A DNA stretch of 64,000 nt, taken from assembly GCF_900107925.1 (NCBI RefSeq), contig NZ_FNUJ01000017.1, positions 1 through 64,000 on the forward strand, in the 5' to 3' direction. The stretch comes from Amycolatopsis pretoriensis. GTDB lineage: Bacteria > Actinomycetota > Actinomycetes > Mycobacteriales > Pseudonocardiaceae. Below the pieces are notes generated by a model. That model was not told where the DNA came from. It was given only the letters and a program-made list of their open reading frames with translations, and ran no database searches. Numbering within the stretch: position 1 is the first letter of the stretch; each line of letters opens with the position of its first letter. Positions 48,791 to 57,001 of the stretch are shown piece after piece. Both the position numbers and the translations under genes were made by a program.

Positions 48791-49399
48791 ATGACCTTCC
48801 CGACCGTCGACGGCGTGCCGCCCGGGCGCGCGCTGCTGGGGTCCCGGATCCGCGAGCTGATCGAAGCTTCCGTGTGCGCGGGCGAGGACGCCGACCTGGC
48901 CGCCGCCGCGACGCGGGTCGAAGCGGTCACCGCCGCGCTGCGGGCGACCGGCGGCGCGCCACCACTGCTCCTGGCGGCCCTGGAAGGCGGCGGTCACCTG
49001 AGCGTCAACAACCCCGTGGAAGGACCGGGGAACCCGCTGGCCCCACCGCTTTCGTGGACGCACGTCGGGCCGGACGAGGTCCGCGCGGAGGTCCTCCTCG
49101 GCGCGGCGCACGAAGGTCCGCCGGGCCGGGTCCACGGCGGCTGGGTGGCGGCGGTCCTGGACCACGTGCTCGGCCGCGCCACCGCCGCGGCCGGTTTCCC
49201 CGGCATGACGGCGTCGCTGACGGTCGACTACCACCGGGGCACGCCCTATGCCGTCCCGCTGAGCGTCGAAGGACGGCTCGAGCGCCGGGACGGGCGGAAG
49301 CTGCACGCCACCGGCACCCTCCGCGCGGGCGAGGAGGTTTGCGCGACGGCCCAGGCGATCCTGGTCCGCTTCCGCTTTCCGGTGTCCACTTCGGACTAG
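48791..49399 (+). CDS. PaaI-like hotdog-fold thioesterase
   Basis: A 202-residue protein with a hotdog domain in residues 75-195 (GRVHGGWVAAVLDHVLGRAT, the family's substrate helix, followed by ASLTVDYHRGTP). Relatives hydrolyse acyl-CoA thioesters. The N-terminal ~70 residues are an extra helical region. ATG 48791 follows GGGGGCG. The KstR-like box in its promoter suggests a function in sterol side-chain or ring degradation, for instance release of a stalled CoA intermediate. The 3' end overlaps the convergent MHYT gene by four bases. Confidence 0.87.
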   Translation: MTFPTVDGVPPGRALLGSRIRELIEASVCAGEDADLAAAATRVEAVTAALRATGGAPPLLLAALEGGGHLSVNNPVEGPGNPLAPPLSWTHVGPDEVRAEVLLGAAHEGPPGRVHGGWVAAVLDHVLGRATAAAGFPGMTASLTVDYHRGTPYAVPLSVEGRLERRDGRKLHATGTLRAGEEVCATAQAILVRFRFPVSTSD

Positions 49400-50160
49400 C
49401 GCGCGACCGACGTGTGGCGGGGAGCGTCCGAACTGGACGACGCCATCAGCACCGCGCAGATCGGCACCGCCATCGCCAGCGCCGCCAGCACGAACACCGG
49501 GAACAGGAACGAGAACACCTCCGCGCCCGACGGGTCCGGGGCCCCCGGGTCGAGGTGCAGCCGGACCGCCGCCATGCCCGTGTAGTGCATGCCCGTCACC
49601 GCCGCCGCCATCACCAGGCCCGCCGCCAGGCGCGGCAGGAGCTTGTCCAGCCCGACCGTGAACCACAGCGCCGCCGTCGCCGCCACCACCGCGATCACCA
49701 TCGACAGCGCCACCAGCACCGGGTCGTAGCCGATCGTGCCCTTGATCTCGACCGCCCACATCCCCGTGTAGTGCATGACGTTCACCGCGAGCCCGGTCAG
49801 CAGCCCGCCGAGCAGCAGCCGCCGCCAGGCGAACCGGTTGCGGACGCCGAACACCAGCAGGCCGCAGAACACCGCCGCCACCGAAAGGACCGCCGACAGC
49901 GCCGTGCGCAGGATGTCGTAGCGCACCGGCAGCCCCGGCGTCGAAAACCCGAGCATCGCGATGAAGTGCATGACCCAGATGCCGACACCGCCGATCGACA
50001 GCGCGGCGAGCCCGAGCCAGGTCAGCCGGGTGCGCGCGTTGTCGGTCGTGCGCGCCTGCAGCGTGCACGCGAGCCCGAGGGCGCAGCCCACCACCGAAGT
50101 GAGGTACGCGAGCACCACGAGCCAGTGGCCCATCGCGAAGTCGTCGTGGTCCATGTGCAT
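49396..50160 (-). CDS. MHYT-domain membrane sensor protein
   Basis: A 254-residue protein with seven hydrophobic segments and three MHYT-type repeats: MHFIAM near residue 64, MHYTGM near 130 and MHYTGM near 195. These residues are thought to bind copper and sense oxygen, CO or NO. There is no output domain, so it may signal through a partner. ATG 50160 follows GGAG. It lies 13 bases downstream of cvnD on the same strand, so it may be part of the conservon transcript. Confidence 0.92.
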   Translation of the reverse strand: MHMDHDDFAMGHWLVVLAYLTSVVGCALGLACTLQARTTDNARTRLTWLGLAALSIGGVGIWVMHFIAMLGFSTPGLPVRYDILRTALSAVLSVAAVFCGLLVFGVRNRFAWRRLLLGGLLTGLAVNVMHYTGMWAVEIKGTIGYDPVLVALSMVIAVVAATAALWFTVGLDKLLPRLAAGLVMAAAVTGMHYTGMAAVRLHLDPGAPDPSGAEVFSFLFPVFVLAALAMAVPICAVLMASSSSDAPRHTSVAR

Positions 50161-50173
50161 GTCCGGGCTCCTG

Positions 50174-50761
50174 TCAGGCCTGCCGCTGCCGCGGCGCGTG
50201 CAACGCGGCGAGTGCGTACTCCGCCGCGGCGATGAGGGTCTGTTTCGTCGACTCCGGCGACCGCGCGTCGCAGGTGGTGATCTGGACCTCCGCCGGGATC
50301 TTCAGCGCTTCGCGCACCTGCTCCGGCGGGTGCTGGCGCGTGTCCTGGAACTGGTTGACCGCGATCAGGAACGGCAGCCCGCGCGACTCGAAGAAGTCGA
50401 TCGAGGCGAAGCTGTCCGCCAGCCGGCGCGTGTCGACCAGGACGATCGCCGCGACCGCGCCGCAGACGAGGTCGTCCCACATGAACCAGAACCGGTGCTG
50501 GCCCGGCGTGCCGAACACGTAGAGGATCAGGTCGTCGGCCAGCGTGAGCCGGCCGAAGTCCATCGCCACCGTGGTGGCGAACTTCCCGGGCACCGCTTCG
50601 GTCCGGTCGACGCCGACGGCCGCGGCCGTCATCACGGCTTCGGTGCGCAGCGGGTCGATCTCGGAGACGGCGCCGACGAACGTCGTCTTGCCGGCCCCGA
50701 ACCCGCCGGCCACGACGATCTTGGCCGAGGTGATCCGCTTGTCAGAGTGCGCGTAGTCCAC
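50174..50761 (-). CDS. cvnD: Conservon GTPase, CvnD-type
   Basis: A 195-residue small G-protein of the actinobacterial conservon family, with P-loop GGFGAGKTTFVGAV (about 19-32), switch-region Thr in VATTVAMDFGR, and FGTPGQHRFW corresponding to the G3 motif. The NKxD position reads NQFQD. It forms a membrane-linked G-protein-like complex with CvnA-C. ATG 50761 overlaps the cvnC end by 20 bases. Confidence 0.92.
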   Translation of the reverse strand: MDYAHSDKRITSAKIVVAGGFGAGKTTFVGAVSEIDPLRTEAVMTAAAVGVDRTEAVPGKFATTVAMDFGRLTLADDLILYVFGTPGQHRFWFMWDDLVCGAVAAIVLVDTRRLADSFASIDFFESRGLPFLIAVNQFQDTRQHPPEQVREALKIPAEVQITTCDARSPESTKQTLIAAAEYALAALHAPRQRQA

Positions 50762-51119
50762 TGAGGACCCTTTCGAGCAGGTCGTTGCGTTCGTCGAAGG
50801 AGGCGTCCGCGGTGAGCGTGTCGCGGATCGACACCTGGCCGGCGACCAGCAGGTCGCCGATGAGCACCCGGGCCACGCCCAGCGGCACGCCCAGGTGCAG
50901 CGCGACCTCGGCCACCGAGCGCTGGTTCAGGCACAGCTGCGTCACCGCGGCCAGCGGGTTGGTCGGGCTGTAGGGCGCCGTCCGCCCCTCGGCCGTCGTC
51001 TCGACGAGGGCCTCCACCGCCAGATCGACCGTCGGCCGGGTGCGCCCGGCGGTCCACGCGTACGGGCGGGCCAGCGACGCCGCGTGCCGCCGGCCCTCGC
51101 GTCGCCGGCCTTCGGTCAC
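50742..51119 (-). CDS. cvnC: Conservon protein CvnC (DUF742)
   Basis: A 125-residue DUF742 protein with the usual RPYAWTAGRTRP start and a winged-helix-like region (NQRSVAEVALHLGVPLGVAR, then LLVAGQVSI). In conservons it sits between the roadblock protein and the GTPase. GTG 51119 overlaps the cvnB stop (GTGA). Confidence 0.93.
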   Translation of the reverse strand: MTEGRRREGRRHAASLARPYAWTAGRTRPTVDLAVEALVETTAEGRTAPYSPTNPLAAVTQLCLNQRSVAEVALHLGVPLGVARVLIGDLLVAGQVSIRDTLTADASFDERNDLLERVLSGLRAL

Positions 51120-51544
51120 CGGGCCGCCCCGGGCCGCGCGGGCGTCTCGACCATCTTCCCGACCCGGTCGACCAGCAGCGTCATCTCGTAGCCGACCAGG
51201 CCGATGTCGCAGCCCGGGTTGGCCAGGACCACCAGGTTCGAGCCGTCGCCGACGTTCATCAGCAGCAGGAAGCCCTGCTCCATTTCGATGACCGACTGCA
51301 CGACCCGGCCGGCGGTGAACAGGTCCGCGGTGCCGAGCGCGAGGCTTGCGAGCCCGGACGCGATCGCGGAGAGCTGGTCCGCCCGGTCGCGCGGCATCGC
51401 GTCGTTCGCCGCCACGAGCAGGCCGTCCGCCGAGACGAGCGCGGCGTGCGCGACGCCGGGCACCTCCTGCGTGAACGCCGACACCAGCCAGTTGCGGGAC
51501 TGGTCGACCACTTCCGCTCCTTCCTGCCGGGTGCTCATGGTCAT
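51116..51544 (-). CDS. cvnB: Conservon protein CvnB (roadblock/LC7)
   Basis: A 142-residue roadblock/LC7-domain protein (NWLVSAFTQEVPGVAHAALV, SADGLLVAAND, then GYEMTLLVDRVG). These act as regulators of the CvnD GTPase. The ATG at 51544 shares one base with the cvnA stop (TGATG), and a second ATG two codons on is possible. Confidence 0.93.
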   Translation of the reverse strand: MTMSTRQEGAEVVDQSRNWLVSAFTQEVPGVAHAALVSADGLLVAANDAMPRDRADQLSAIASGLASLALGTADLFTAGRVVQSVIEMEQGFLLLMNVGDGSNLVVLANPGCDIGLVGYEMTLLVDRVGKMVETPARPGAAR

Positions 51545-53754
51545 CAGGGGCCCTTCGGGTCGGTCGCGACCCGGTGGCGGGCCGCGCGCATGCCGCTGTA
51601 GTGCCGGGAAAGGTTGCTCCGCACCGCGGCCGGGTCCCGGAACGACGAGTCGGCGGGCTGCGGCTTGCGCGGGGTGACCGAGCCGGGGGCGAGCTGGGCG
51701 CCGGGTTGGCGGGTCGGCAGGCCCGACTCGGTGAACTCGAGGTCGTCCAGCGTGCCGACCGCGGCCTCGGCGGCGTGGCGGACGTCGTCGGCCGGGGTCG
51801 CCCACTCGCCGGGACGCGCCGGTTGCGCGGGCGGGTCGGCGAACCAGTGCGACAGCATCTGGTCGAAGATCGGCGTCGGCAGCGGCACGGGATCCGCGAC
51901 GGCCGGGGGTTCCTCGACGGGCCACCGGGGTTCCGGCTCGTGCCGCGCGCTGCCGTTCAGGGCCGGCGGCAGCCCGGGCCGCGGCGGCAGGTCGACCAGG
52001 ATCAGCACCCCGGGCACGTGCACGCTGGCGGTGATCCCGGCGCTCGCGGTCCGCGTGGTCGTCGGCCGCAGCCGCACGGTGATCCCGTGCGACGCGGCGA
52101 GCCTGCTGACCACGAACAAGCCCATCCGGCGGGTGGTCTCCGGGCTCACCGACGCGCCGGCGGCGAGCCGGGCGTTCGCCGCTTCGAGGTCCTCGCGGGT
52201 CATGCCGAGGCCGGTGTCGACGACCTCGATCAGCACGCCGCCGTCGAAGCCGCGGTCGGCGGTGAGCACGACCTGCTCGTCGGGCGGGGACGAGCGGATC
52301 GCGTTCTCCAGCAGCTCGGCGAGGATGTGCACGACGTCGGCCGCGGCCTCGGACTGCACCGACCCGCGGGGCGCGTTGCCGAGCGTGACGCGCTGGTAGT
52401 CCTTGACCTCCGACGTCGCCGCGCGCAGCAGCTCGACCGTCGCGACCGGCCCGACCTCGCGGCGCACCGGCCGCCCGCCTGCGAGGACCTGCAGGTTCTC
52501 GCCGTTGCGCCGCAGCCGGGTGGCGATGTGGTCGATCTGGAAGAGCTCGGCCAGCCGCTGCGGGTCCTGCTCGTCGGCTTCGAGGTCCTCGATCACCGAC
52601 AGTTGCAGCTCCACCAGCGACTGGCTGCGCCGCGAGAGTGTCATGAACATCTCGCTGACCTGGATCCGCATCTCGGCCTGCTCGCCGACGGCCAGCCGCA
52701 CCGCCTGCCGGTGCATGTCGTCGAAGGCGCGGGCCAGCTCGCCGACCTCCTCCTCGGACTCGACGGGCAGCCGCTCGGTCGACTGCCAGTCGACGTCCTC
52801 GCCCTCCCGGATCCGCTCGATGGTGGCGGGCAGCCGGCGGCGCGCGGTGTCGAGCGCGGCCGCGTGCAGCCGCCGGATCGGGGCGACCACCGAGCGGGCC
52901 ACGGCGAGCGCGATGGCGAGGGCGCCGAGCAGGGACGCGATCACGAGCGCGGCGTCGCGCAGGGCGTCGGACCGGGTGAGGTTGGTCCGGGCGCCGACGG
53001 CGTCCGAAAGCGTCTTCACCTGGTCGTCGAGGATGGTCCCGAGCGCCGCGCGCTTGGCCGCGGGCCCGCCGGCGCCGGGGATGGTCGCGGCGGCGAACCG
53101 CGCCGCCACCGCACCGGACGGCAGCGCGCGGCGGATCTGCCCGGTGAGCACCGTCTCTTCGGCGACGGCGGCCGCGAGCGAGTCCGCGGATCTCCCGGCC
53201 GGCACTTCCTGACCGGCCAGCGACGTCCTCAGCTGCGTCAATGCTTTCGTGATATCGGCCGGCCGGTCGAGATCGACATTCCCGGCTTGGGCGACGATAG
53301 CGGGGATCAGCTCGCTCAAGCCGACGACGAAGTCGTGGTAGGCGGCGGTTCTGTCCCCGGCCGGCCCGTCCTGCTGGCGCAGTCCGGCCAATTTCCCCAA
53401 TCGATCTTCCAGCGTGCCGGAAAGATCCGGGCCGAGCTGCGCGAATTCGGCGTCGTGGCGGATCGAGGCGGTTTTCGCGTCGACCGCGGCGGTCTGCGCG
53501 GCCGCGCCGTCGTGGATCACCTCCTCGTCGACGAGGCCGGTGAGCTCGGCGATCCCTTGCACGACCGGCATTTGGTCGCGCACGGCGCTCAGCGCGCCGG
53601 CCTGGGCGAGCTCGGCCTGCACGCGCCCACCCGCCAGCAGCAGCGCGACCAGGACGGGCAGCAGCAACACGACGGAGATCTTGGTGCGCAGCCGCCAGCT
53701 GCCGGGATTCCACGACGCGGCGGAACGACGGCGAAGCGGTTCATCTTCTTTCAT
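51544..53754 (-). CDS. cvnA: Conservon sensor histidine kinase-like protein, CvnA-type
   Basis: A 736-residue membrane sensor. After a first membrane helix (TKISVVLLLPVLVALLLAGG), a large extracytoplasmic helical domain of the nitrate-sensor (NIT) type fills about residues 45-270. A second helix (AALVIASLLGALAIALAVA), a HAMP-like stretch and a HATPase domain follow (LAELLENAIRSSPPDE for the N-box, VVDTGLGM for G1). No clear phospho-accepting His is seen. The tail is Pro-rich and disordered. ATG 53754 was chosen over an upstream frame that reads as non-coding. It heads the conservon. Confidence 0.9.
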   Translation of the reverse strand: MKEDEPLRRRSAASWNPGSWRLRTKISVVLLLPVLVALLLAGGRVQAELAQAGALSAVRDQMPVVQGIAELTGLVDEEVIHDGAAAQTAAVDAKTASIRHDAEFAQLGPDLSGTLEDRLGKLAGLRQQDGPAGDRTAAYHDFVVGLSELIPAIVAQAGNVDLDRPADITKALTQLRTSLAGQEVPAGRSADSLAAAVAEETVLTGQIRRALPSGAVAARFAAATIPGAGGPAAKRAALGTILDDQVKTLSDAVGARTNLTRSDALRDAALVIASLLGALAIALAVARSVVAPIRRLHAAALDTARRRLPATIERIREGEDVDWQSTERLPVESEEEVGELARAFDDMHRQAVRLAVGEQAEMRIQVSEMFMTLSRRSQSLVELQLSVIEDLEADEQDPQRLAELFQIDHIATRLRRNGENLQVLAGGRPVRREVGPVATVELLRAATSEVKDYQRVTLGNAPRGSVQSEAAADVVHILAELLENAIRSSPPDEQVVLTADRGFDGGVLIEVVDTGLGMTREDLEAANARLAAGASVSPETTRRMGLFVVSRLAASHGITVRLRPTTTRTASAGITASVHVPGVLILVDLPPRPGLPPALNGSARHEPEPRWPVEEPPAVADPVPLPTPIFDQMLSHWFADPPAQPARPGEWATPADDVRHAAEAAVGTLDDLEFTESGLPTRQPGAQLAPGSVTPRKPQPADSSFRDPAAVRSNLSRHYSGMRAARHRVATDPKGP

Positions 53755-53903
53755 CGGTGGCGTGGCTCGATTCGTACCGGTGACCCGAGAACGATTTCCG
53801 GGAACTTTTTTCCGGAATTCAGACCGGAGACATAACTCCGCGGGCCACGGTGCTGTCAAGGAAAGGCGGCCGTTTCCCCCGTACGCATCAGCTACGGAGG
53901 GTA

Positions 53904-54023
53904 ATGGTCGGCGACGCGGTATTCCGGCTTCGCGAAGTGCGTGAATTTCCGTCCGCCGGGCCGTCCGCTTCGGACGGTCGCGGGCCGGGCCGACCCCCAG
54001 CCGGCCCGCACCACTCGCCGTGA
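53904..54023 (+). CDS. Possible 39-residue small protein
   Basis: ATG 53904 follows a clear ribosome site (ACGGAGG). It reads MVGDAVFRLREVREFPSAG and then a Gly/Pro/Ser tail to a TGA at 54021. The gap between cvnA and the ArsR-type gene (53755-54160) has nothing else that looks coding. The small hairpin GTCCGCTTCGGAC lies inside it. Low certainty. Confidence 0.25.
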   Translation: MVGDAVFRLREVREFPSAGPSASDGRGPGRPPAGPHHSP

Positions 54024-54160
54024 AATCCGGCGAGAGGCGAGCACGACGGTCTCAGGGGCGCGTGAGCAGCGTCAACAGCCGTACGAACCTTTCGCGCCTG
54101 GGTGAAACGTCACTCCGCGTCACCACGGCTATTCTCGGCCGGGAAAGGAGCGGTGCGGGC

Positions 54161-55120
54161 ATGCTGAAGATCCACTTCACGGACGCGGACCTGGCGAAGG
54201 TGACCATCGCCGAGGACGCGGACCCGATGTGGGAGCTGCTGATGAGCAGTTACCGGATCCGCCGGCCCGAGGGCGAGCCGTTCTTCGGCCGGTGGCGCAA
54301 GGGGTCGCGCACCGCCGTCCCCGAGTCCGGCCGGCTGCTGATGTCGGCCGTCCCGCCGTACGGGTACTGCCCGGACTTCCTCACCCCGGCCGGGCACGCC
54401 ACGATCGGTGACGGTGTCTCGTCGGTGCTCGCGACCCCGGCGAAGGCGCTGGCCGGGGACGTCGCGGAGCTGGCGGCGCAGGGCACGCGCGTCACGCCGT
54501 GGCTGCGCCGGCTGGCCGGCGGCGAGACCCGCGAACTGCACCGGCTCGGCACGGCCCTGCACGACTACTACCGCCAGTGCCTGGCCCCGGACTGGGCGAC
54601 GGTCCGCCACGCCGTCGCCCGCGACCGCCGCCGGCTGCAGGCGAACCTGGACCGCGGCGGGCCGCAGCTGCTGCTCTCGACGCTGCACCCGGACGTCACG
54701 TGGACGCCGCCGGTGCTGCGGGTGCGCTTCCCGATCGAGCAGGAGCTGCACCTCGACGGCCGCGGCCTCCGCCTCGTCCCGACGTTCTTCGCGCACGGCA
54801 TGCCGACGACGTACAAGGACCCGGCCCTGCCGCCGGTGCTGGTGTACTCGATCGGCCACCAGCGTTTCGACAGCGACGCCGAGCCCGGGCCGTCCCTGGT
54901 GGCGCTGCTCGGCCAGACGCGGGCGCGGGTGCTGGTGACGGTGGCGACCACCCGGTGCAACACGAGCGAGCTGGCGGCGCTGACGGGCGTGTCGCTGGCG
55001 ACGGCCAGCCAGCAGGCGTCGGTGCTGCGGGCGAGCGGGCTGATCACCACCGCGCGGTCGGGGAAGTCGCAGATCCACGAGGTCACCCCGCTGGGCCTGG
55101 GCGTCATCCGCGCCGGCTGA
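54161..55120 (+). CDS. ArsR-type helix-turn-helix regulator (DUF5937-like)
   Basis: A 319-residue protein of the actinobacterial type in which a ~240-residue N-terminal region of unknown function is followed by an ArsR-like winged helix. The helix-turn-helix is near residues 245-300 (LLGQTRARVLVTVAT, then TSELAALTGVSLATASQQAS, then LRASGLITTARSGKSQIHEV). ATG 54161 follows AAAGGAG at a slightly long distance of ten bases. There is no metal-binding Cys pattern, so the effector is unknown. Its target may be itself or the methyltransferase just downstream. Confidence 0.85.
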   Translation: MLKIHFTDADLAKVTIAEDADPMWELLMSSYRIRRPEGEPFFGRWRKGSRTAVPESGRLLMSAVPPYGYCPDFLTPAGHATIGDGVSSVLATPAKALAGDVAELAAQGTRVTPWLRRLAGGETRELHRLGTALHDYYRQCLAPDWATVRHAVARDRRRLQANLDRGGPQLLLSTLHPDVTWTPPVLRVRFPIEQELHLDGRGLRLVPTFFAHGMPTTYKDPALPPVLVYSIGHQRFDSDAEPGPSLVALLGQTRARVLVTVATTRCNTSELAALTGVSLATASQQASVLRASGLITTARSGKSQIHEVTPLGLGVIRAG

Positions 55121-55149
55121 CCCCGGGGCTTGCGCGACCGGCCCGCCAA

Positions 55150-55167
55150 AGCGAACAATCATTCGCT
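55150..55167. promoter_or_regulatory. Candidate TetR operator before the methyltransferase
   Basis: AGCGAA-CAATCA-TTCGCT, a perfect 6-6-6 palindrome ending at the ATG of the methyltransferase gene. The AACAATCATT core is common in TetR sites, and a tetR gene is the next gene in the operon. Confidence 0.55.
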
Positions 55168-56001
55168 ATGGAGTCCCGAGCCAGCTTCACCGCGGAGACG
55201 ATGGCCCTGCAGCGGGCGTTCGAATCCCACCGCCCAGCCGGGCGCCGCCTCTTCGACGACCCGTACGCGACCGCCTTCCTGCGTCCGTCGCTGCGCGTCC
55301 TCGCCGAAGCGGCGCGGCTGCCCGGCGTCCGGCACCTCGCGTTCAGCCTCTACGACGCAGTCGCCGGGCCCGGACCGCGCGCGTCCGGCATCACGCGGAC
55401 CAAGGTGATCGACGACGCCCTGACCTCGGCCATGACCGGCGAAACCCAGTGCGTCCTGCTCGGCGCCGGCTACGACACGCGCGCCCACCGGCTGCCCGCG
55501 CTCGCCGGCCGGGCCGTCTTCGAGGTCGACCACCCGGCCACCCAGGCCCGGAAGCGAGCCGTCCTGGGCGCGGGCCCTCGGTACGTGCCGGTCGACTTCG
55601 AACGCGACGACCTCCCGGCCCGGCTCACCGAAAGCGGCTTCGACCCGCGGAAACCGAGCGTGTTCGTCTGGGAGGGCGTCACCAACTACCTGACCGCCGA
55701 GGCCGTCGGCACGACGCTGGCCGCCGTGCACGGGCTCGGCGGCGACCTGGTCTTCACCTACGTCGACGTCCGCGCGCTGCACGAGCCGAGCCCCTTCCCC
55801 GAGGCGCGCCGGTGGGTGCGGGCCGTCGCGCGGTCCGGGGAGCCGTGGACCTTCGGGTTGCTGCCGGCCTCGACCGGCGCATTCCTGGCCGAGCACGGCT
55901 TCGACCTGCGACAAGACGTCTCGGCCCAGGAAGCGGGCGGCGGCTCGGGGCTGTACCGGATCGCGATCGCGGCGAGGAGGGCCGATGCCCCGCATCAGTG
56001 A
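55168..56001 (+). CDS. SAM-dependent methyltransferase, leucine carboxyl methyltransferase family
   Basis: A 277-residue protein of the TIGR00027-type family abundant in actinobacteria. Marks are MALQRAFESHRPAGRRLFDD and DPYATAFLRPSLRVL at the start, VLLGAGYDTRAHRLPAL for SAM binding, and VFVWEGVTNYLTAEAV. The substrate is unknown in most members; some methylate carboxylates or polyketides. ATG 55168 directly follows the palindrome. It overlaps the tetR gene by 17 bases. Confidence 0.9.
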   Translation: MESRASFTAETMALQRAFESHRPAGRRLFDDPYATAFLRPSLRVLAEAARLPGVRHLAFSLYDAVAGPGPRASGITRTKVIDDALTSAMTGETQCVLLGAGYDTRAHRLPALAGRAVFEVDHPATQARKRAVLGAGPRYVPVDFERDDLPARLTESGFDPRKPSVFVWEGVTNYLTAEAVGTTLAAVHGLGGDLVFTYVDVRALHEPSPFPEARRWVRAVARSGEPWTFGLLPASTGAFLAEHGFDLRQDVSAQEAGGGSGLYRIAIAARRADAPHQ

Positions 56002-56569
56002 CGAGCGCCGCGCGGCCCAGCGTCAGCGGATCCTCGACGCGGTGATGACGTGCTTCGAGAAGGCCGGCCCGGACGGCGCGTCCATGCAGGACATCGTCGC
56101 CGAGTCGGGGATGAGCGCGGGCGCGATCTACCGCTACTTCGACGGCAAGGAGGCGATCATCGAGGCGGTCGCCGCCGACCGGCACGAACACGAGCGCGAC
56201 CTCGTCGCCGCGGCGATCGCGGACGGCGGACCGGACGCGCTGAAGCGGTTCCTGGACGCGTACTTCGACTGGGTGGCCGACCCGGAGGAGGCCCGGCGGC
56301 GGCGCGTGACGGTCCACGTCTGGGCCCGCGCCCAGCACGACGAGCGGCTCCGGCGGATCGTCACCGAGGGGCTCGCCCCGCTCGACGAGGTCGGCCGGGC
56401 GCTGGCCGGCATGGGGTTGCCGGAGGGCGTCGAGCCGGACATGTTCGCGCGGGTGCTGCTCGCGCTGATCCAGGGTTTCCTGCTCCAGCGCTCGTGGGAG
56501 CCCGATCTGGACCCGCGCCGCTACCGCGACACGGTGACCGCGCTCCTCGATCGGGTGTTGCGTCCTTGA
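55985..56569 (+). CDS. TetR-family regulator
   Basis: A 194-residue TetR regulator with AAQRQRILDAVMTCFEKAG, DIVAESGMSAGAIYRYFDGK and a helical ligand domain. ATG 55985 lies inside the methyltransferase gene, so the two are translated together; this layout suggests the regulator represses its own operon through the palindrome at 55150-55167 and senses the methyltransferase's substrate or product. Confidence 0.92.
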   Translation: MPRISDERRAAQRQRILDAVMTCFEKAGPDGASMQDIVAESGMSAGAIYRYFDGKEAIIEAVAADRHEHERDLVAAAIADGGPDALKRFLDAYFDWVADPEEARRRRVTVHVWARAQHDERLRRIVTEGLAPLDEVGRALAGMGLPEGVEPDMFARVLLALIQGFLLQRSWEPDLDPRRYRDTVTALLDRVLRP

Positions 56570-56594
56570 GCCGCCTGCGTGTTAGCCTGACGCC

Positions 56595-56645
56595 GTGCAG
56601 CGCCTGATGACGTCCTCGCGACTCGTAACCCGGCGCGCCGGCTGA
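56595..56645 (+). CDS. Putative leader peptide with attenuator
   Basis: A 16-codon frame, GTG start, MQRLMTSSRLVTRRAG. A -10-like TAGCCT at 56583-56588 puts the transcript start at or next to the GTG, so it would be leaderless. Its final codons and TGA run into a 10-base stem (56633-56642 with 56655-56664), the stop lying in the loop. The peptide resembles short leader peptides of actinobacteria ending in LVTRR. Confidence 0.55.
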   Translation: MQRLMTSSRLVTRRAG

Positions 56646-56696
56646 ACCCAGGTCGCCGGCGCGCAGCGTCGTCGATCGCGCTTTCCCGGGACCTGG
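56633..56696 (+). promoter_or_regulatory. Two mutually exclusive hairpins (attenuator-like)
   Basis: Stem 1: GCGCGCCGGC (56633-56642) with 56655-56664. Stem 2: CCAGGTC (56648-56654), the loop of stem 1, with GACCTGG (56690-56696). A ribosome on the leader's last codons would block stem 1 and free stem 2. This is the usual logic of ribosome-mediated control. Confidence 0.5.
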
Positions 56697-56731
56697 CCTC
56701 TCATACCCGTCTTTCTCTTGGGAGATCAGCC

Positions 56732-57001
56732 ATGTCCACGTCTTTCGCCATTCCCGCAAACCGCTCGGCGATGCTGCTGCGCCGCCGCATCGCCACGTAC
56801 TTCGTCGGCGGCGCCGACGAGATCCCGGCGCTGGTCAGCGCCTTGGGTGGCCACTTGGTCCACGAGCTGTCCGTCGACATCAAGGACGGTGTTCGCGAGA
56901 GCAGCATGGTCTGCGCGGTGCTGCTGGCCGCGGAGGAGACCGAGCCGCTGCTGGACCGGCTGCGCGGGCTGACGCCGGTCGTTTCGGCGGAGCTGGTCTA
57001 G
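56732..57001 (+). CDS. Small ACT-like (ferredoxin-fold) protein
   Basis: An 89-residue protein with a predicted beta-alpha-beta-beta-alpha-beta order: IATYFVGG, DEIPALVSALGGH, HLVHELSVDIKDG, SSMVCAVLLAAEE, EPLLDRLRGL, PVVSAELV. This is the arrangement of ACT and related amino-acid-binding regulatory domains. ATG 56732 follows TTGGGAG. It is preceded by a leader peptide with alternative hairpins and faces the chorismate-using operon on the other strand, so a role as a sensor of an amino acid or aromatic compound is inferred. I do not recognise a named family. Confidence 0.65.
   Translation: MSTSFAIPANRSAMLLRRRIATYFVGGADEIPALVSALGGHLVHELSVDIKDGVRESSMVCAVLLAAEETEPLLDRLRGLTPVVSAELV

Noticed and set aside
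51574..53835. A 753-codon open frame opposite cvnA
   Set aside because: Antisense shadow; its composition is low-complexity and cvnA has clear domains.
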